Source: Bacillota bacterium (GTDB lineage: Bacteria > Bacillota_I > Bacilli_A > RF39 > UBA660). From it: a stretch of DNA of 64,000 nucleotides. The notes under the pieces are model-generated. The model was given only the letters and a program-made list of their open reading frames with translations, was not told the DNA's origin and did no database searches. The stretch is taken from NCBI GenBank assembly GCA_015059405.1, contig SVAL01000007.1:24475-88474 (forward strand). The letters run 5' to 3'. This document shows, one piece after another, positions 42,748 through 51,333 of the stretch (positions are counted from its first letter, which is position 1; each line of letters begins with the position of its first letter). The position numbers and the translations under genes are program-made.

Positions 42748-43172
42748 TAGCAACGACTAGAGTAACTAGATCCACCACCGCAACTACTTGAATATGATGA
42801 TGATGTGTTTGAACAAGTGTTAGAATATGATGGTGTACTTCCTCCACATACATTAGATGTTGTTTTCTTTCTTGTTGTACTTGTTCTTGGCATTGTTCCT
42901 AAAGTTTTTTGTGGTGCTTTTACTGTTGGTTTTTCTTCTTGTGGTATAAGAGTTGTTACATCTATATTTCCTATTTTTCTTTTTAATGCTAATATTTCAG
43001 AACTACATTCAATAATTTTATCTAATTTTTTTAAATATGATTCTTCACACATCTTAGTTTCTTTTAAATATTTTCTAAAATTAGATAATCCTTCTTTAAC
43101 ATTTGCATTTGTATTTGTTGCGTTTAAAAACATTCTATTTACAAATTCATTTAATTGTTCTTCTTCAAACAT
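42747..43172 (-). CDS. Protein with C-terminal Cys repeats, putative RiPP precursor (141 aa)
   Basis: Residues 1-75 are helical and charged, like a leader or carrier domain; a Pro/Thr/Lys linker follows; the last 33 residues consist of three repeats starting with Cys at 109, 120 and 131 and ending in Cys 141, each rich in Ser, Gly and with a Tyr 6-7 residues after the Cys. Spacing 11-11-10 is regular. It is translationally coupled to a radical SAM gene. This fits precursors of thioether or carbon-crosslinked peptides, but no known family is recognised. GGAGGG ribosome site. Confidence 0.7.
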   Translation of the reverse strand: MFEEEQLNEFVNRMFLNATNTNANVKEGLSNFRKYLKETKMCEESYLKKLDKIIECSSEILALKRKIGNIDVTTLIPQEEKPTVKAPQKTLGTMPRTSTTRKKTTSNVCGGSTPSYSNTCSNTSSSYSSSCGGGSSYSSRC

Positions 43173-43173
43173 A

Positions 43174-44187
43174 TTAAACCCTCCTAATTAATTGTTTTAC
43201 TTTTTCTTTACTTTGTGCATATCTTTCTTGATAGTTACCTTTTATACTAACATATTTTATACCATTTGTATCTAAGATTTTTTTAAGTTTATCATTATTT
43301 TCTTTTCTTATATCATCATCTCCATATGTTCTAGTGCCATCTTGAACCCATTTTACATCCGGTTCTAAGAAAATATATAAATCATAATCGTTTAGGTGAG
43401 AAATAGCTGTTGCGATACTTTCAAAATCTTTATCTTCTTGTGTTTCATTACCAAAACCTAATTGATAATAATATAAAGTTATTAATGAGTCTGTATCAAT
43501 TAGAAGGACTCTATTGGCATTATTTAATGCGTCTTTTTCTAATTGCTTGTGTTTAAATAATATTTCAAAGTAATGATATTTTTGCATATTATCAATTCCA
43601 CCTGCTTCATCACAAATAAATCTTCCAGCTTCTTCTACATATGTTGTATTAAAGTATTTAGCTAGATTTCTAACTAATGTTGATTTACCACAACTTTCTG
43701 TACCTATTACGCATACTTTTTTAACATAGTGTCTTTGAACGATTGTTGGTAAATAATCATAGTATTTAAAGGGATTTTCTCTAATTTGTGTTGAAGATAT
43801 ATTTATTTCATCTCTTGGAAAATATACAACTTCACTTTCTGGATATAAACTCTCCCATATGTTTCTTCCTTTATAATCATCACCTGAGAAAACAACATCT
43901 ATTTTATCTTTAATATAATTTTTGATATCTTGTGCACCTAAAGTCCAATCATATGTTTCTTTAGAAGTATTTTTATCAAATATTTCAAATACTTCAACAT
44001 TTTCCATATCACTAGTAATACTTTTAAGCCACATTAATCTTTCTCTATGATCTATTTCATTTGGATCATTTGTATTACTTAAGACAACATATAGTTTTTC
44101 ACATTGATTAGCTGCTTCAATAATATCATTTACGTGTCCTAGATGTAGAGGATTAAAACTTCCTCCATACATTCCTATTTTTTTCAT
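43174..44187 (-). CDS. nadR: NadR-type NMN adenylyltransferase / ribosylnicotinamide kinase (337 aa)
   Basis: Two catalytic domains: a nucleotidylyltransferase (1-165, G-G-S-F-N-P-L-H-L-G-H and I-S-S-T-Q-I-R) and a P-loop kinase (about 167-337, G-T-E-S-C-G-K-S-T). There is no N-terminal DNA-binding domain, unlike enterobacterial NadR. Together with PnuC it converts imported nicotinamide riboside to NMN and NAD. The ATG at 44187 has AAAGGAGAG upstream; the longer track-like start is rejected. Confidence 0.92.
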   Translation of the reverse strand: MKKIGMYGGSFNPLHLGHVNDIIEAANQCEKLYVVLSNTNDPNEIDHRERLMWLKSITSDMENVEVFEIFDKNTSKETYDWTLGAQDIKNYIKDKIDVVFSGDDYKGRNIWESLYPESEVVYFPRDEINISSTQIRENPFKYYDYLPTIVQRHYVKKVCVIGTESCGKSTLVRNLAKYFNTTYVEEAGRFICDEAGGIDNMQKYHYFEILFKHKQLEKDALNNANRVLLIDTDSLITLYYYQLGFGNETQEDKDFESIATAISHLNDYDLYIFLEPDVKWVQDGTRTYGDDDIRKENNDKLKKILDTNGIKYVSIKGNYQERYAQSKEKVKQLIRRV

Positions 44188-44189
44188 AA

Positions 44190-44912
44190 TTATCTCTCCT
44201 TTGAGATTTTTGTCCAATTATAATATCCATAAAAAGCGTTTATTAAATATACACTCCACATTGTTACCATGATTAAGTCTCCTGCTAGAATCCACATAAT
44301 TACTGTTATTATATCAATAATAATCCATAGTAACCATTGTTCACGATATCTTAGCATCATAAGTAAATTAGCAAAAACACTTATTGTTGTTGACGCACTA
44401 TCTAGTAAAGTACCTTGTCCTCCTAATGCATCTAATAAGATTTTATATAATAAGATTCCAACTCCACAAACTATTACTAATAAAATTGATTTAGTTATAT
44501 TTAATTTATTTCCTTCTACATCGTCTGTTTCTTCATTAGTATGTTTATTCCATAAATAATATCCAATGAATTGTGATGGTAAATAATATAAAGCATTTAA
44601 CATTACTTCACCATAATATTTATTTATCCATGCTATTATTACATAACCTACAACATTTAAAACTCCCCATATATATTGAGATTTTTTACCTTTAGCACAT
44701 AATACTACACATAATATTCCACTTATAGCAGCAATAGCATCTATTATTAAATATAAAATTGTATTAGTTGTATCAATAATAGAGAAATAAATAGTAAATC
44801 CTACAACTGCTAAGACCATTCCCCATTCAAAATAGGTAAATTTATTAATAATATTTTTAAAGGTTAATTTTTCTTTTTTTGTTATTTTTCTATTTATTTT
44901 CTTCTTTTTCAT
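44190..44912 (-). CDS. pnuC: Nicotinamide riboside transporter PnuC (240 aa)
   Basis: Seven or eight membrane segments with PnuC features: W-G-V-L-N-V-V-G-Y, the Y-Y-L-W-N sequence and R-E-Q-W-L-L-W-I-I-I-D. The Lys-rich N-terminus of about 30 residues is longer than usual. It works with NadR (next gene), which traps the substrate by phosphorylation. Confidence 0.93.
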   Translation of the reverse strand: MKKKKINRKITKKEKLTFKNIINKFTYFEWGMVLAVVGFTIYFSIIDTTNTILYLIIDAIAAISGILCVVLCAKGKKSQYIWGVLNVVGYVIIAWINKYYGEVMLNALYYLPSQFIGYYLWNKHTNEETDDVEGNKLNITKSILLVIVCGVGILLYKILLDALGGQGTLLDSASTTISVFANLLMMLRYREQWLLWIIIDIITVIMWILAGDLIMVTMWSVYLINAFYGYYNWTKISKER

Positions 44913-44921
44913 ATTTTCCTC

Positions 44922-45500
44922 CTATTTATATAAATTATTTTTGATAATATAATCTAATACATTTTCATTTATATATTCTTTTACTTCGTTATATTTTTCT
45001 TCTTTTAAATATTGTCTTACTAGCGTAGAAGATAAATAATTATTTTCTAGTTCTGCGATTATAATATTATTTTTATATTCTTGATATTTATTTAATAATT
45101 TTTCCATATCATGTTTTCTTGGAATTACTATTAATTTATATTCTCCTAAAATTTTCTTATATTCTTTCCATGTATCAATATATTCTAAGTTATCACTACC
45201 ACAGATAAAGTATATTTCATCATTATTATTTTCGTTTTTAAAATATTCTAGTGTTTGATAAGTATATGTAAGACGACCAAATTCATATTTAGATACTTCA
45301 TATTCTTTTTTATCTTTAATCATTAAACTTAGCATTTCAAAACGTGCTTCATCACTAATTAAACCAGCTTTAGGATAAAAATTACTTGTTGGTACAAAGA
45401 TAACTTTATCTAATAGATTCTTTTTTATTAATTGTTCTGCGATAGATTCATGCATTTTATGAGGTGGATTAAAACTTCCTCCAAATATTCCTATTCTCAT
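44922..45500 (-). CDS. nadD: Nicotinate-nucleotide adenylyltransferase NadD (192 aa)
   Basis: Makes deamido-NAD from NaMN. G-G-S-F-N-P-P-H-x2-H (about 6-16), P-T-S-N-F, C-G-S-D-N-L and L-S-S-T-L-V-R are intact; length is normal. SD AAAGGAAAA. In this operon its substrate could come from PncC or from PncB of the second operon. Confidence 0.95.
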   Translation of the reverse strand: MRIGIFGGSFNPPHKMHESIAEQLIKKNLLDKVIFVPTSNFYPKAGLISDEARFEMLSLMIKDKKEYEVSKYEFGRLTYTYQTLEYFKNENNNDEIYFICGSDNLEYIDTWKEYKKILGEYKLIVIPRKHDMEKLLNKYQEYKNNIIIAELENNYLSSTLVRQYLKEEKYNEVKEYINENVLDYIIKNNLYK

Positions 45501-45501
45501 A

Positions 45502-46572
45502 TTATTTTTTCCTTTCTATTTTATCTAAGATTTCTTTTTTACCATTGAAAAGTGGTTTTAATGATTCGTGTTTATGCATTGTGTTTATTATTCTAGCCAT
45601 TTTTTCTGACATGTCAACTGAGTGATACCATTTTTCTTCTTTTATTTTGTCTGATACATAAGATAAATTAGTTGAATATAATTTATCAAATAACTTTTCT
45701 TCGTAAGCTTTTATAAATACATCAGGTCCTTCTGTTAAAAGAGCAAAAGTAGATACTAAATATACTTTATTTGCACCTTTTTCTTTTAAGTCTTTAGCTA
45801 CTTCAATCATAGATGTACCACTAGCAATCATATCATCTACAACAATAACATTTTTACCTTTTACATCAGTTCCTAAATAAACATGTTCAATAATTGGATT
45901 TTTTCCATTTACTACTTTAGATAAATCTCTTCTTTTATAAAACACACCAACATCTACACCTAACATTTCTGCAAAGTATCTAGCTCGTTCCATAGCACCC
46001 ATATCTGGAGATATTACTAGTAGATTATTTATATCTTCATTATCGATTAAATCATTTAATATTTCGTGTGCTACATAAAAGTTTTCAAATGGTAAGTTAG
46101 GAATAGCATTTCCAACATTTGGATCGTGAACATCGAATGTAACGATATGATCTACTCCTAGACTTTCTAATTCTTGAAGTGCTAAAGCACAATCAAGTGA
46201 CTCTTTTCCTTTTCTTTTATGTTGACGTGATTCATATAATAGAGGCATTATAAGCGTTATTTTAGTTGCATAACCACTAATAGCTGATATTACCCTTTTA
46301 ATGTCTTGAAAATGCTCATCTGGTGCCATATGATGGGTAAAACCATGCATGTTATATGTGATATTATAATTTCCAACATCACTTAAAATATATATGTCTT
46401 TATCCCTTATCATTCCATTAATACTTATTTTTCCTTCTCCGTTTGAAAAACGATCTCTTTTTATTGGGATAATGTAGTCTTCATGGGTATTATTTAATTC
46501 TTTTAAATGATTATTTACATTATTTCCTACTTCTTCTATATTATCTAATACTATTAATCTTAAATCATTCAT
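45502..46572 (-). CDS. prs: Ribose-phosphate pyrophosphokinase-like protein (356 aa)
   Basis: PRPP synthetase fold with F-S-N-G-E-G-K-I-S-I (about 41), the R-Q-H-K-R-K loop (about 116), V-T-F-D-V-H-D-P and the PRPP loop V-V-D-D-M-I-A-S-G-T-S (about 247-257). It is longer than housekeeping Prs (about 315) with an insertion near residue 65-85. PRPP is the co-substrate of PncB, explaining its presence in an NAD operon. GGAGG lies inside the preceding gene end. Confidence 0.88.
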   Translation of the reverse strand: MNDLRLIVLDNIEEVGNNVNNHLKELNNTHEDYIIPIKRDRFSNGEGKISINGMIRDKDIYILSDVGNYNITYNMHGFTHHMAPDEHFQDIKRVISAISGYATKITLIMPLLYESRQHKRKGKESLDCALALQELESLGVDHIVTFDVHDPNVGNAIPNLPFENFYVAHEILNDLIDNEDINNLLVISPDMGAMERARYFAEMLGVDVGVFYKRRDLSKVVNGKNPIIEHVYLGTDVKGKNVIVVDDMIASGTSMIEVAKDLKEKGANKVYLVSTFALLTEGPDVFIKAYEEKLFDKLYSTNLSYVSDKIKEEKWYHSVDMSEKMARIINTMHKHESLKPLFNGKKEILDKIERKK

Positions 46573-46573
46573 T

Positions 46574-46987
46574 TTATTTTCCTCCAATTGTTTTTTGTTT
46601 AGTATTTCTTTTTACATTTAGGATTACGCCTTTACAATAAACTTTAGATACTTGATGTTCGTTCATATAACATCCTTCCCAAGATGTATTAATACCATCA
46701 TCAAATTCTACCTTTGTTACATCAAAACCATTTTCTTCTAAAACTGTTTTAAATATTCCTAATAGATTATCTTCAGGTAAAACTTCACTTGTTTTAGTTT
46801 TAATTCCCATTACTTCTATTTCTTCTTCAATTACTACACTAGTAGTACAAGTATCCATTTCTCCCATACCATAACCACATGTTGTTTTTTGACTTTTTAT
46901 TTTTGCTTTTATATCTCTTTGTTCATGTTTTTTATAATATTCTTCAATAAATTTAATTGAATCTTCTTTACTAAATTTCATTTCCAT
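46574..46987 (-). CDS. Hypothetical protein, first gene of the NAD salvage operon (137 aa)
   Basis: Soluble, probably alpha/beta; N-terminal helix with K-F-S-K-E-D-S-I-K-F-I-E-E-Y-Y; five Cys spread between residues 30 and 115; no signal. Start uncertain: a GTG (46994-46996) and two ATGs (46985-46987, 46979-46981) follow the GGAAAG site; the first ATG is used. Not recognised. Operon position suggests an NAD-related role (inference). Confidence 0.6.
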   Translation of the reverse strand: MEMKFSKEDSIKFIEEYYKKHEQRDIKAKIKSQKTTCGYGMGEMDTCTTSVVIEEEIEVMGIKTKTSEVLPEDNLLGIFKTVLEENGFDVTKVEFDDGINTSWEGCYMNEHQVSKVYCKGVILNVKRNTKQKTIGGK

Positions 46988-47006
46988 TTCGCTCACTTCT
47001 TTCCTT

Positions 47007-47031
47007 TGTTATTAACATTATATTAATAACA
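47007..47031. promoter_or_regulatory. Palindromic operator candidate, NAD salvage operon
   Basis: A perfect 9-bp inverted repeat, TGTTATTAA and TTAATAACA, with a 7-nt centre. It overlaps the -10 box and matches the element at 55050-55074 in 24 of 25 positions. Probable NrtR-type repressor site (inference). Confidence 0.75.
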
Positions 47032-47045
47032 TAAAGAAAAGTCAA
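47017..47045 (-). promoter_or_regulatory. Promoter of NAD salvage operon
   Basis: TTGACT (47040-47045), 17-nt spacer, TATAAT (47017-47022). The -10 lies within the palindrome. Confidence 0.8.
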
Positions 47046-47090
47046 TACTCTTTTTAATATTTTGTTAAAAACTTTTAAAAATATAAAAAA

Positions 47091-47109
47091 AGATAGTATT
47101 TCTACTATC
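47091..47109 (-). terminator. Terminator of the sigma-like operon
   Basis: A stem GATAGTA/TACTATC with short loop and a run of T on the minus strand, overlapping the end of the 478-aa gene. Confidence 0.75.
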
Positions 47110-48541
47110 CAAATATATTAAATATACCCTTCTTTTTTTGTTTAGGTTGTGGTGGTTCATCTACTTGTTTTGCCTGTTCTTGAAGTTCTACTTGTTTACT
47201 GGCATTATATTCAAATGCTTCTTCTTCTAATCTTTCTTTTAATGCTAGTAAAGAATATCCTTGACTTTCTAAAATATCCCAATTAAAGTCAGCTGGTACT
47301 AAATCATGTTTTAAATATAATATTTTAGTACGTTCACTAATACTTTTTGGTTTATCAATCATATTATTATTATCTGTTGGGAATTCTAAAATGTTACCTA
47401 ATAGTGATTCTTTATAACTATCCGTTAGAATTGACTTTATTCTTTCAAAAGCAGCTGCTTTGTTTTGTTTTTGATAAAATTCATCTGCCTTTGATAATGA
47501 TTCTAATTTACGATAAAGTTCGTAATATGTATCGCTATCAAATATTTTCTCAACGCATTCATTAAAAATATCTTTTTCTTTACCTTCATTTAATTCATCA
47601 AATAATCCTGGACACAAACTAACAAAATAAGAATATACTTCCTCACGATGTTTTACTCCTACTTGTTTTATATTTTCTTTTAATACTTTGTATCTATCAC
47701 CAAAAATAATAATTGGATCATAAAATGGTTCACAACCAGGTAATAAATCTTTGTGTACTAATAATGCGATATCACCAGCAATTATATCAAATATTTCAGG
47801 TTTAATAGTATATCCAACATAACCTAATTTTCCATATTTTCTTTTATCTCTTAATACTTCTGATAAAAATGAAAACATGCTATTTAATCTTTTGGTATCT
47901 TGTTCATCTATCCTTTGATGTGATTCAGTTAAAGTTTTCACTAATAACCCTCTTAGTAGATCTATTTTAGGAAAAAACTCATTACTTAAAATTTTATCTA
48001 TTAAACTTTTTCTATCATTTTCTTCGGCATAAATAATATAACTCTTATCTATAAATAAATTGGCAACATCATCTACTACTATTTTAAATGCATCAAAATC
48101 ATGTTTTGCCTCATACATTTTTAACATGACATATAAATTATAAACATACATACCACTTTCTGTCTTACAATTTATACCATTTTCAAACATTGTTAGAGGA
48201 ACATCTATTTTATCTATAAAATATTCAAAAAATCTTTGGTCTTCATCTTTAGCCATATTAAATAACATATTTAAAATACCTTTTTTTGATTCTATATACT
48301 TTCCAAATATTGTTTCTTTAAAATTCTGATTTGATGATACTTCTTGTTTTAATGTTGAACTACCGCCAATATGAGCTGCTGCATATATTTCTTCACTTAA
48401 TTTTGCTAAAGCTATTTTCCTTTCAAAATAATCTTCTTGTACTGTTTTATATAAGAATTTTAGTACTTTATTTATTTTTTCGTAACTGGTTGGATTTAGC
48501 TTTTTTATTTCTTCTAAATTTTTACATATTTCTTTTTGCAT
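47105..48541 (-). CDS. Unknown large helical protein, paralogue 2 (478 aa)
   Basis: Mostly helical soluble protein with no signal or membrane helix; central Y-N-L-Y-V-M-L-K-M-Y-E and D-D-V-A-N-L-F-I blocks align with the preceding 506-aa protein, so the two are paralogues. It ends in a Gln/Pro/Lys linker and a hydrophobic tip G-I-F-N-I-F-G. The gene is third in an apparent operon behind a sigma-like factor. Not recognised. Confidence 0.55.
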   Translation of the reverse strand: MQKEICKNLEEIKKLNPTSYEKINKVLKFLYKTVQEDYFERKIALAKLSEEIYAAAHIGGSSTLKQEVSSNQNFKETIFGKYIESKKGILNMLFNMAKDEDQRFFEYFIDKIDVPLTMFENGINCKTESGMYVYNLYVMLKMYEAKHDFDAFKIVVDDVANLFIDKSYIIYAEENDRKSLIDKILSNEFFPKIDLLRGLLVKTLTESHQRIDEQDTKRLNSMFSFLSEVLRDKRKYGKLGYVGYTIKPEIFDIIAGDIALLVHKDLLPGCEPFYDPIIIFGDRYKVLKENIKQVGVKHREEVYSYFVSLCPGLFDELNEGKEKDIFNECVEKIFDSDTYYELYRKLESLSKADEFYQKQNKAAAFERIKSILTDSYKESLLGNILEFPTDNNNMIDKPKSISERTKILYLKHDLVPADFNWDILESQGYSLLALKERLEEEAFEYNASKQVELQEQAKQVDEPPQPKQKKKGIFNIFG

Positions 48542-48549
48542 ATAATCAC

Positions 48550-50070
48550 CTAATTGTTATTCTTTTTTGCAAAAAGGCTACCTAACCCTTTTGGTTTTTT
48601 TATTTCTTCTTGTTGTTTTTTTGCTTCCTCTTCTTGACGTTTTTGTTCTGCAATTTCTCTTTCTTTTTTATTTCGAGCTTCTTTCATATGACCAATAACT
48701 CGATCTGAAAAATTCTTTAGCGTTAAAGGATAATAATAACTGCCTTTTCTTTCAGTGTAGAATTCATCACTTGGTGCAAATTCTAAAGTTTTTTGTAGCA
48801 ATCTCATTCTATCAATAATTTTTTCTGGTTTATTTGTTTTATTTATATTATTATTTTCTGGCCAGTGCATTACTACACCATCAATTACTTCTTTATGTCT
48901 TGTGCTTTTTAAAGCTGAAATCAATTCTAGCGATGCTTGTTCATCCTCTTTATATAGTTTGCTTGCTTTTACAACATCATCTAATTTACTAGCTACTTCA
49001 TGATATGTATCGCTATCTAAAACAATATTCATACAAGAAATAAAGCTATCTTCTACATCCATTTTTTGATTTAGAAAATCAAAGAATGATGGATCCATCT
49101 TTTTTATATAACTTAGAATATCATTTTGAATATATTGATTATCTTCTTTTTTATTTAACATCTCTTTAAATATTTCGTATCTTTCTTGAATTAAGAATAA
49201 TGGTATAAATAATACTATATTAGTTCCAGCATAACGTCTTTTTTCACTATAATCACCATTTATTTTGCCGTTTTTTACGTTATACATTATTTCATCTTCT
49301 AGTTTATCAATTACTTCTGGTTTTACTATATAACCTTTTTCTTTCAATTCATCTACTGCTTGATATAGACTTATTAAAGTTTCTGACATTCTTTTATATT
49401 CTTTAAGTAAATTATCTTCATAGATATAATTAATTTCATCTAATACTTTCTTTATTTCTTCTCTTATCTTTTCATTTGTTTTATAGTTAGGAAGAGATAA
49501 TAATGCTTCAATTACATCCATTTTAGTATAAAAATTAGGTTTATCTGCGCCCCATATATATGATATTGAACGATCAATATTAAGAAGAGATGTTATAAAT
49601 AAAGTTGATAAATCATCTGTTATCATTTTAAAGCCATCGAAATCTTCTTTATACATCGAATAAAACCTAAGAATTGTATATATATTAAATACATATTTAT
49701 ATATACCATATTCAGAATAAATACCATTTTCAGCCATTTCTAAGAATGGTTCAATTTTATGATAAAAGTACGTAAAATATTCTGGGTTATCTTTAGTTAT
49801 TTTTATTAAGTTATCTAAAATACCATCTTCATCATGGACATAATACTTAAACATATTTTTTTGTGCAGCAACAATATTTTTACCTTTATCTTTTTCACCT
49901 ATTTTGAAAAAGTCATTTGCTTCTTCATCAAAATAATCTTTTTTTACTATCTTATACATATATCTTAAGATTCTTTTAACAGGTTCATAAAATTCTGGTT
50001 TTTCTTTTCTTATATCTTGTAAAAAATTATATATTTTAATTTCTGGTTCACAGTTAGTATTAGTACTCAT
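48550..50070 (-). CDS. Unknown large helical protein, paralogue 1 (506 aa)
   Basis: Same architecture as the 478-aa neighbour: helical body with Y-V-F-N-I-Y-T-I-L-R-F-Y and D-D-L-S-T-L-F-I blocks, a Lys/Glu/Gln coiled region (about 465-495) and a short terminal G-L-G-S-L-F-A-K-K. The short hydrophobic ends may be a binding peptide. The ATG at 50070 has AAAGGTGATAAG; the GTG three codons upstream is within that site. Not recognised. Confidence 0.55.
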   Translation of the reverse strand: MSTNTNCEPEIKIYNFLQDIRKEKPEFYEPVKRILRYMYKIVKKDYFDEEANDFFKIGEKDKGKNIVAAQKNMFKYYVHDEDGILDNLIKITKDNPEYFTYFYHKIEPFLEMAENGIYSEYGIYKYVFNIYTILRFYSMYKEDFDGFKMITDDLSTLFITSLLNIDRSISYIWGADKPNFYTKMDVIEALLSLPNYKTNEKIREEIKKVLDEINYIYEDNLLKEYKRMSETLISLYQAVDELKEKGYIVKPEVIDKLEDEIMYNVKNGKINGDYSEKRRYAGTNIVLFIPLFLIQERYEIFKEMLNKKEDNQYIQNDILSYIKKMDPSFFDFLNQKMDVEDSFISCMNIVLDSDTYHEVASKLDDVVKASKLYKEDEQASLELISALKSTRHKEVIDGVVMHWPENNNINKTNKPEKIIDRMRLLQKTLEFAPSDEFYTERKGSYYYPLTLKNFSDRVIGHMKEARNKKEREIAEQKRQEEEAKKQQEEIKKPKGLGSLFAKKNNN

Positions 50071-50084
50071 TCTTATCACCTTTA

Positions 50085-51038
50085 TTATTCATTATAGTCT
50101 TTTAAATGTTTTCTACGATGTGGATTACGTAATTTTCTTAAAGCTGATTTTTCGAATTGTCCAATTCTTGCACCACTATAGTTTTCTTCAAAACTTCTAC
50201 CTATTTCTTTTTGAGTTAATTCACCTTCAAAACCATATGTCATTTTTATTACTTTTCTCTCTTTTTCTGGTAATGAGTCAATTACTCTAGCAATAGTTTC
50301 TTTCTTTTCTAGTGCGATTACACTTTTACTAACATCATAATCATATCCTACATTGTTAGAGTCTTCATAATCAGATAAAACTCTCTCAATTAAAAAATCT
50401 CTTAAGAATTTCACGTATCCTTTAGAAAAAGGAATATTATGATTACCATGTTTTGAATAAAGTTCATAACTTCTATCTAAAATTTCATAAAATTTAGTAT
50501 ATTCATAAAATACTCGATTTTTCTTATATGGACTATTAAAATCAGAATAATGTTTAATTTCCATATCTTCCATGAATTTTTTATAACTAATTACTTCTCC
50601 ATTATTTTGACGTTCAAAAAACTCTTCAAATTCTTTATCAAAATCAATTTTAGGTATATGACTAAATAATGAATTTTTTTCACTTACACCTAATTTTTCA
50701 TTTAATTTATCAAAGAATCTACTATTAAATAAATTAATTAAATCATTTTGGTTATAAAGACCTTGTTCCAAATTTTCAATCCATACTTCACAAAAAGAAC
50801 TTATAAAATCATCTATATCATAAATAGTATTTACATCTTCTATAAAACTAAAATTCTTTAAAAAGTCATAGATTACATACATAGTCCCTAATATTAGTTC
50901 TTCTTGTAATTCTTGACGATTAGTTGGTAGTTTTCTAATTTTTTTATTTAATTCTCTTGCTTCATCAATAGTTAAGTTTTTTGGTCCTTTAACAAGTTCA
51001 AACCATGTGTTTAATTTTTCTAAATTACTTTTTTCCAT
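50085..51038 (-). CDS. Sigma-70 region 4-containing regulator (317 aa)
   Basis: The last 75 residues closely resemble sigma-70 region 4: L-P-E-K-E-R-K-V-I-K-M-T-Y-G-F, then T-Q-K-E-I-G and R-I-G-Q-F-E-K-S-A-L-R-K-L-R-N-P. The first 240 residues do not show a recognisable sigma region 2 and are rich in acidic and aromatic residues. It could be an unusual sigma factor or a DNA-binding regulator using region 4 only. It heads an operon with two large unknown paralogues and has promoter TTTACT-17-TATAAT. Confidence 0.7.
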   Translation of the reverse strand: MEKSNLEKLNTWFELVKGPKNLTIDEARELNKKIRKLPTNRQELQEELILGTMYVIYDFLKNFSFIEDVNTIYDIDDFISSFCEVWIENLEQGLYNQNDLINLFNSRFFDKLNEKLGVSEKNSLFSHIPKIDFDKEFEEFFERQNNGEVISYKKFMEDMEIKHYSDFNSPYKKNRVFYEYTKFYEILDRSYELYSKHGNHNIPFSKGYVKFLRDFLIERVLSDYEDSNNVGYDYDVSKSVIALEKKETIARVIDSLPEKERKVIKMTYGFEGELTQKEIGRSFEENYSGARIGQFEKSALRKLRNPHRRKHLKDYNE

Positions 51039-51064
51039 AAATATTACCCCTTAAAAATGTCTCT

Positions 51065-51093
51065 ATTATACCATAGTTCTTATAATAAGTAAA
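51065..51093 (-). promoter_or_regulatory. Promoter of the sigma-like operon
   Basis: TTTACT (51088-51093), 17-nt spacer, TATAAT (51065-51070), about 27 nt before the ATG. Confidence 0.7.
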
Positions 51094-51097
51094 TAAA

Positions 51098-51117
51098 AGA
51101 CTAGTGTTAACTAGTCT
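51098..51117 (-). terminator. Terminator of the pncA-pncB-nadE operon
   Basis: AGACTAGT/ACTAGTCT stem with 4-nt loop and T-rich minus-strand tail. Confidence 0.8.
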
Positions 51118-51122
51118 CTATT

Positions 51123-51329
51123 TTAAAGTTTTTTTAGTAATTGTTTATATTCTTGTTGTTGTGGTGCTTTTGGCATTAAGCCACGCACTTCATATCTATC
51201 ATTTGGTGCTTGATAGTCTAAAAATGAATTTAGCTTTCCATTATTTCTACATGGATAATCTCTAACTTCAACTTCCTTTATTCCAAGAGGTTTCCATAAG
51301 TCTTGGTTCCATACTTTTTCATCTTTCAT
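51123..51329 (-). CDS. Small protein downstream of nadE (68 aa)
   Basis: Short soluble protein with two Trp near the N-terminus and a basic C-terminal tail. Starts 4 nt after the nadE stop with only a weak ribosome site, suggesting reinitiation. Not recognised; last gene before the terminator. Confidence 0.55.
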   Translation of the reverse strand: MKDEKVWNQDLWKPLGIKEVEVRDYPCRNNGKLNSFLDYQAPNDRYEVRGLMPKAPQQQEYKQLLKKL

Positions 51330-51333
51330 AGAA

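Noticed and set aside
42805..43191. 128-residue plus-strand frame opposite the Cys repeat gene
   Set aside because: Cys-rich look arises from complement of the Ser/Cys repeats; no ribosome site, and the minus frame is coupled to its neighbours.
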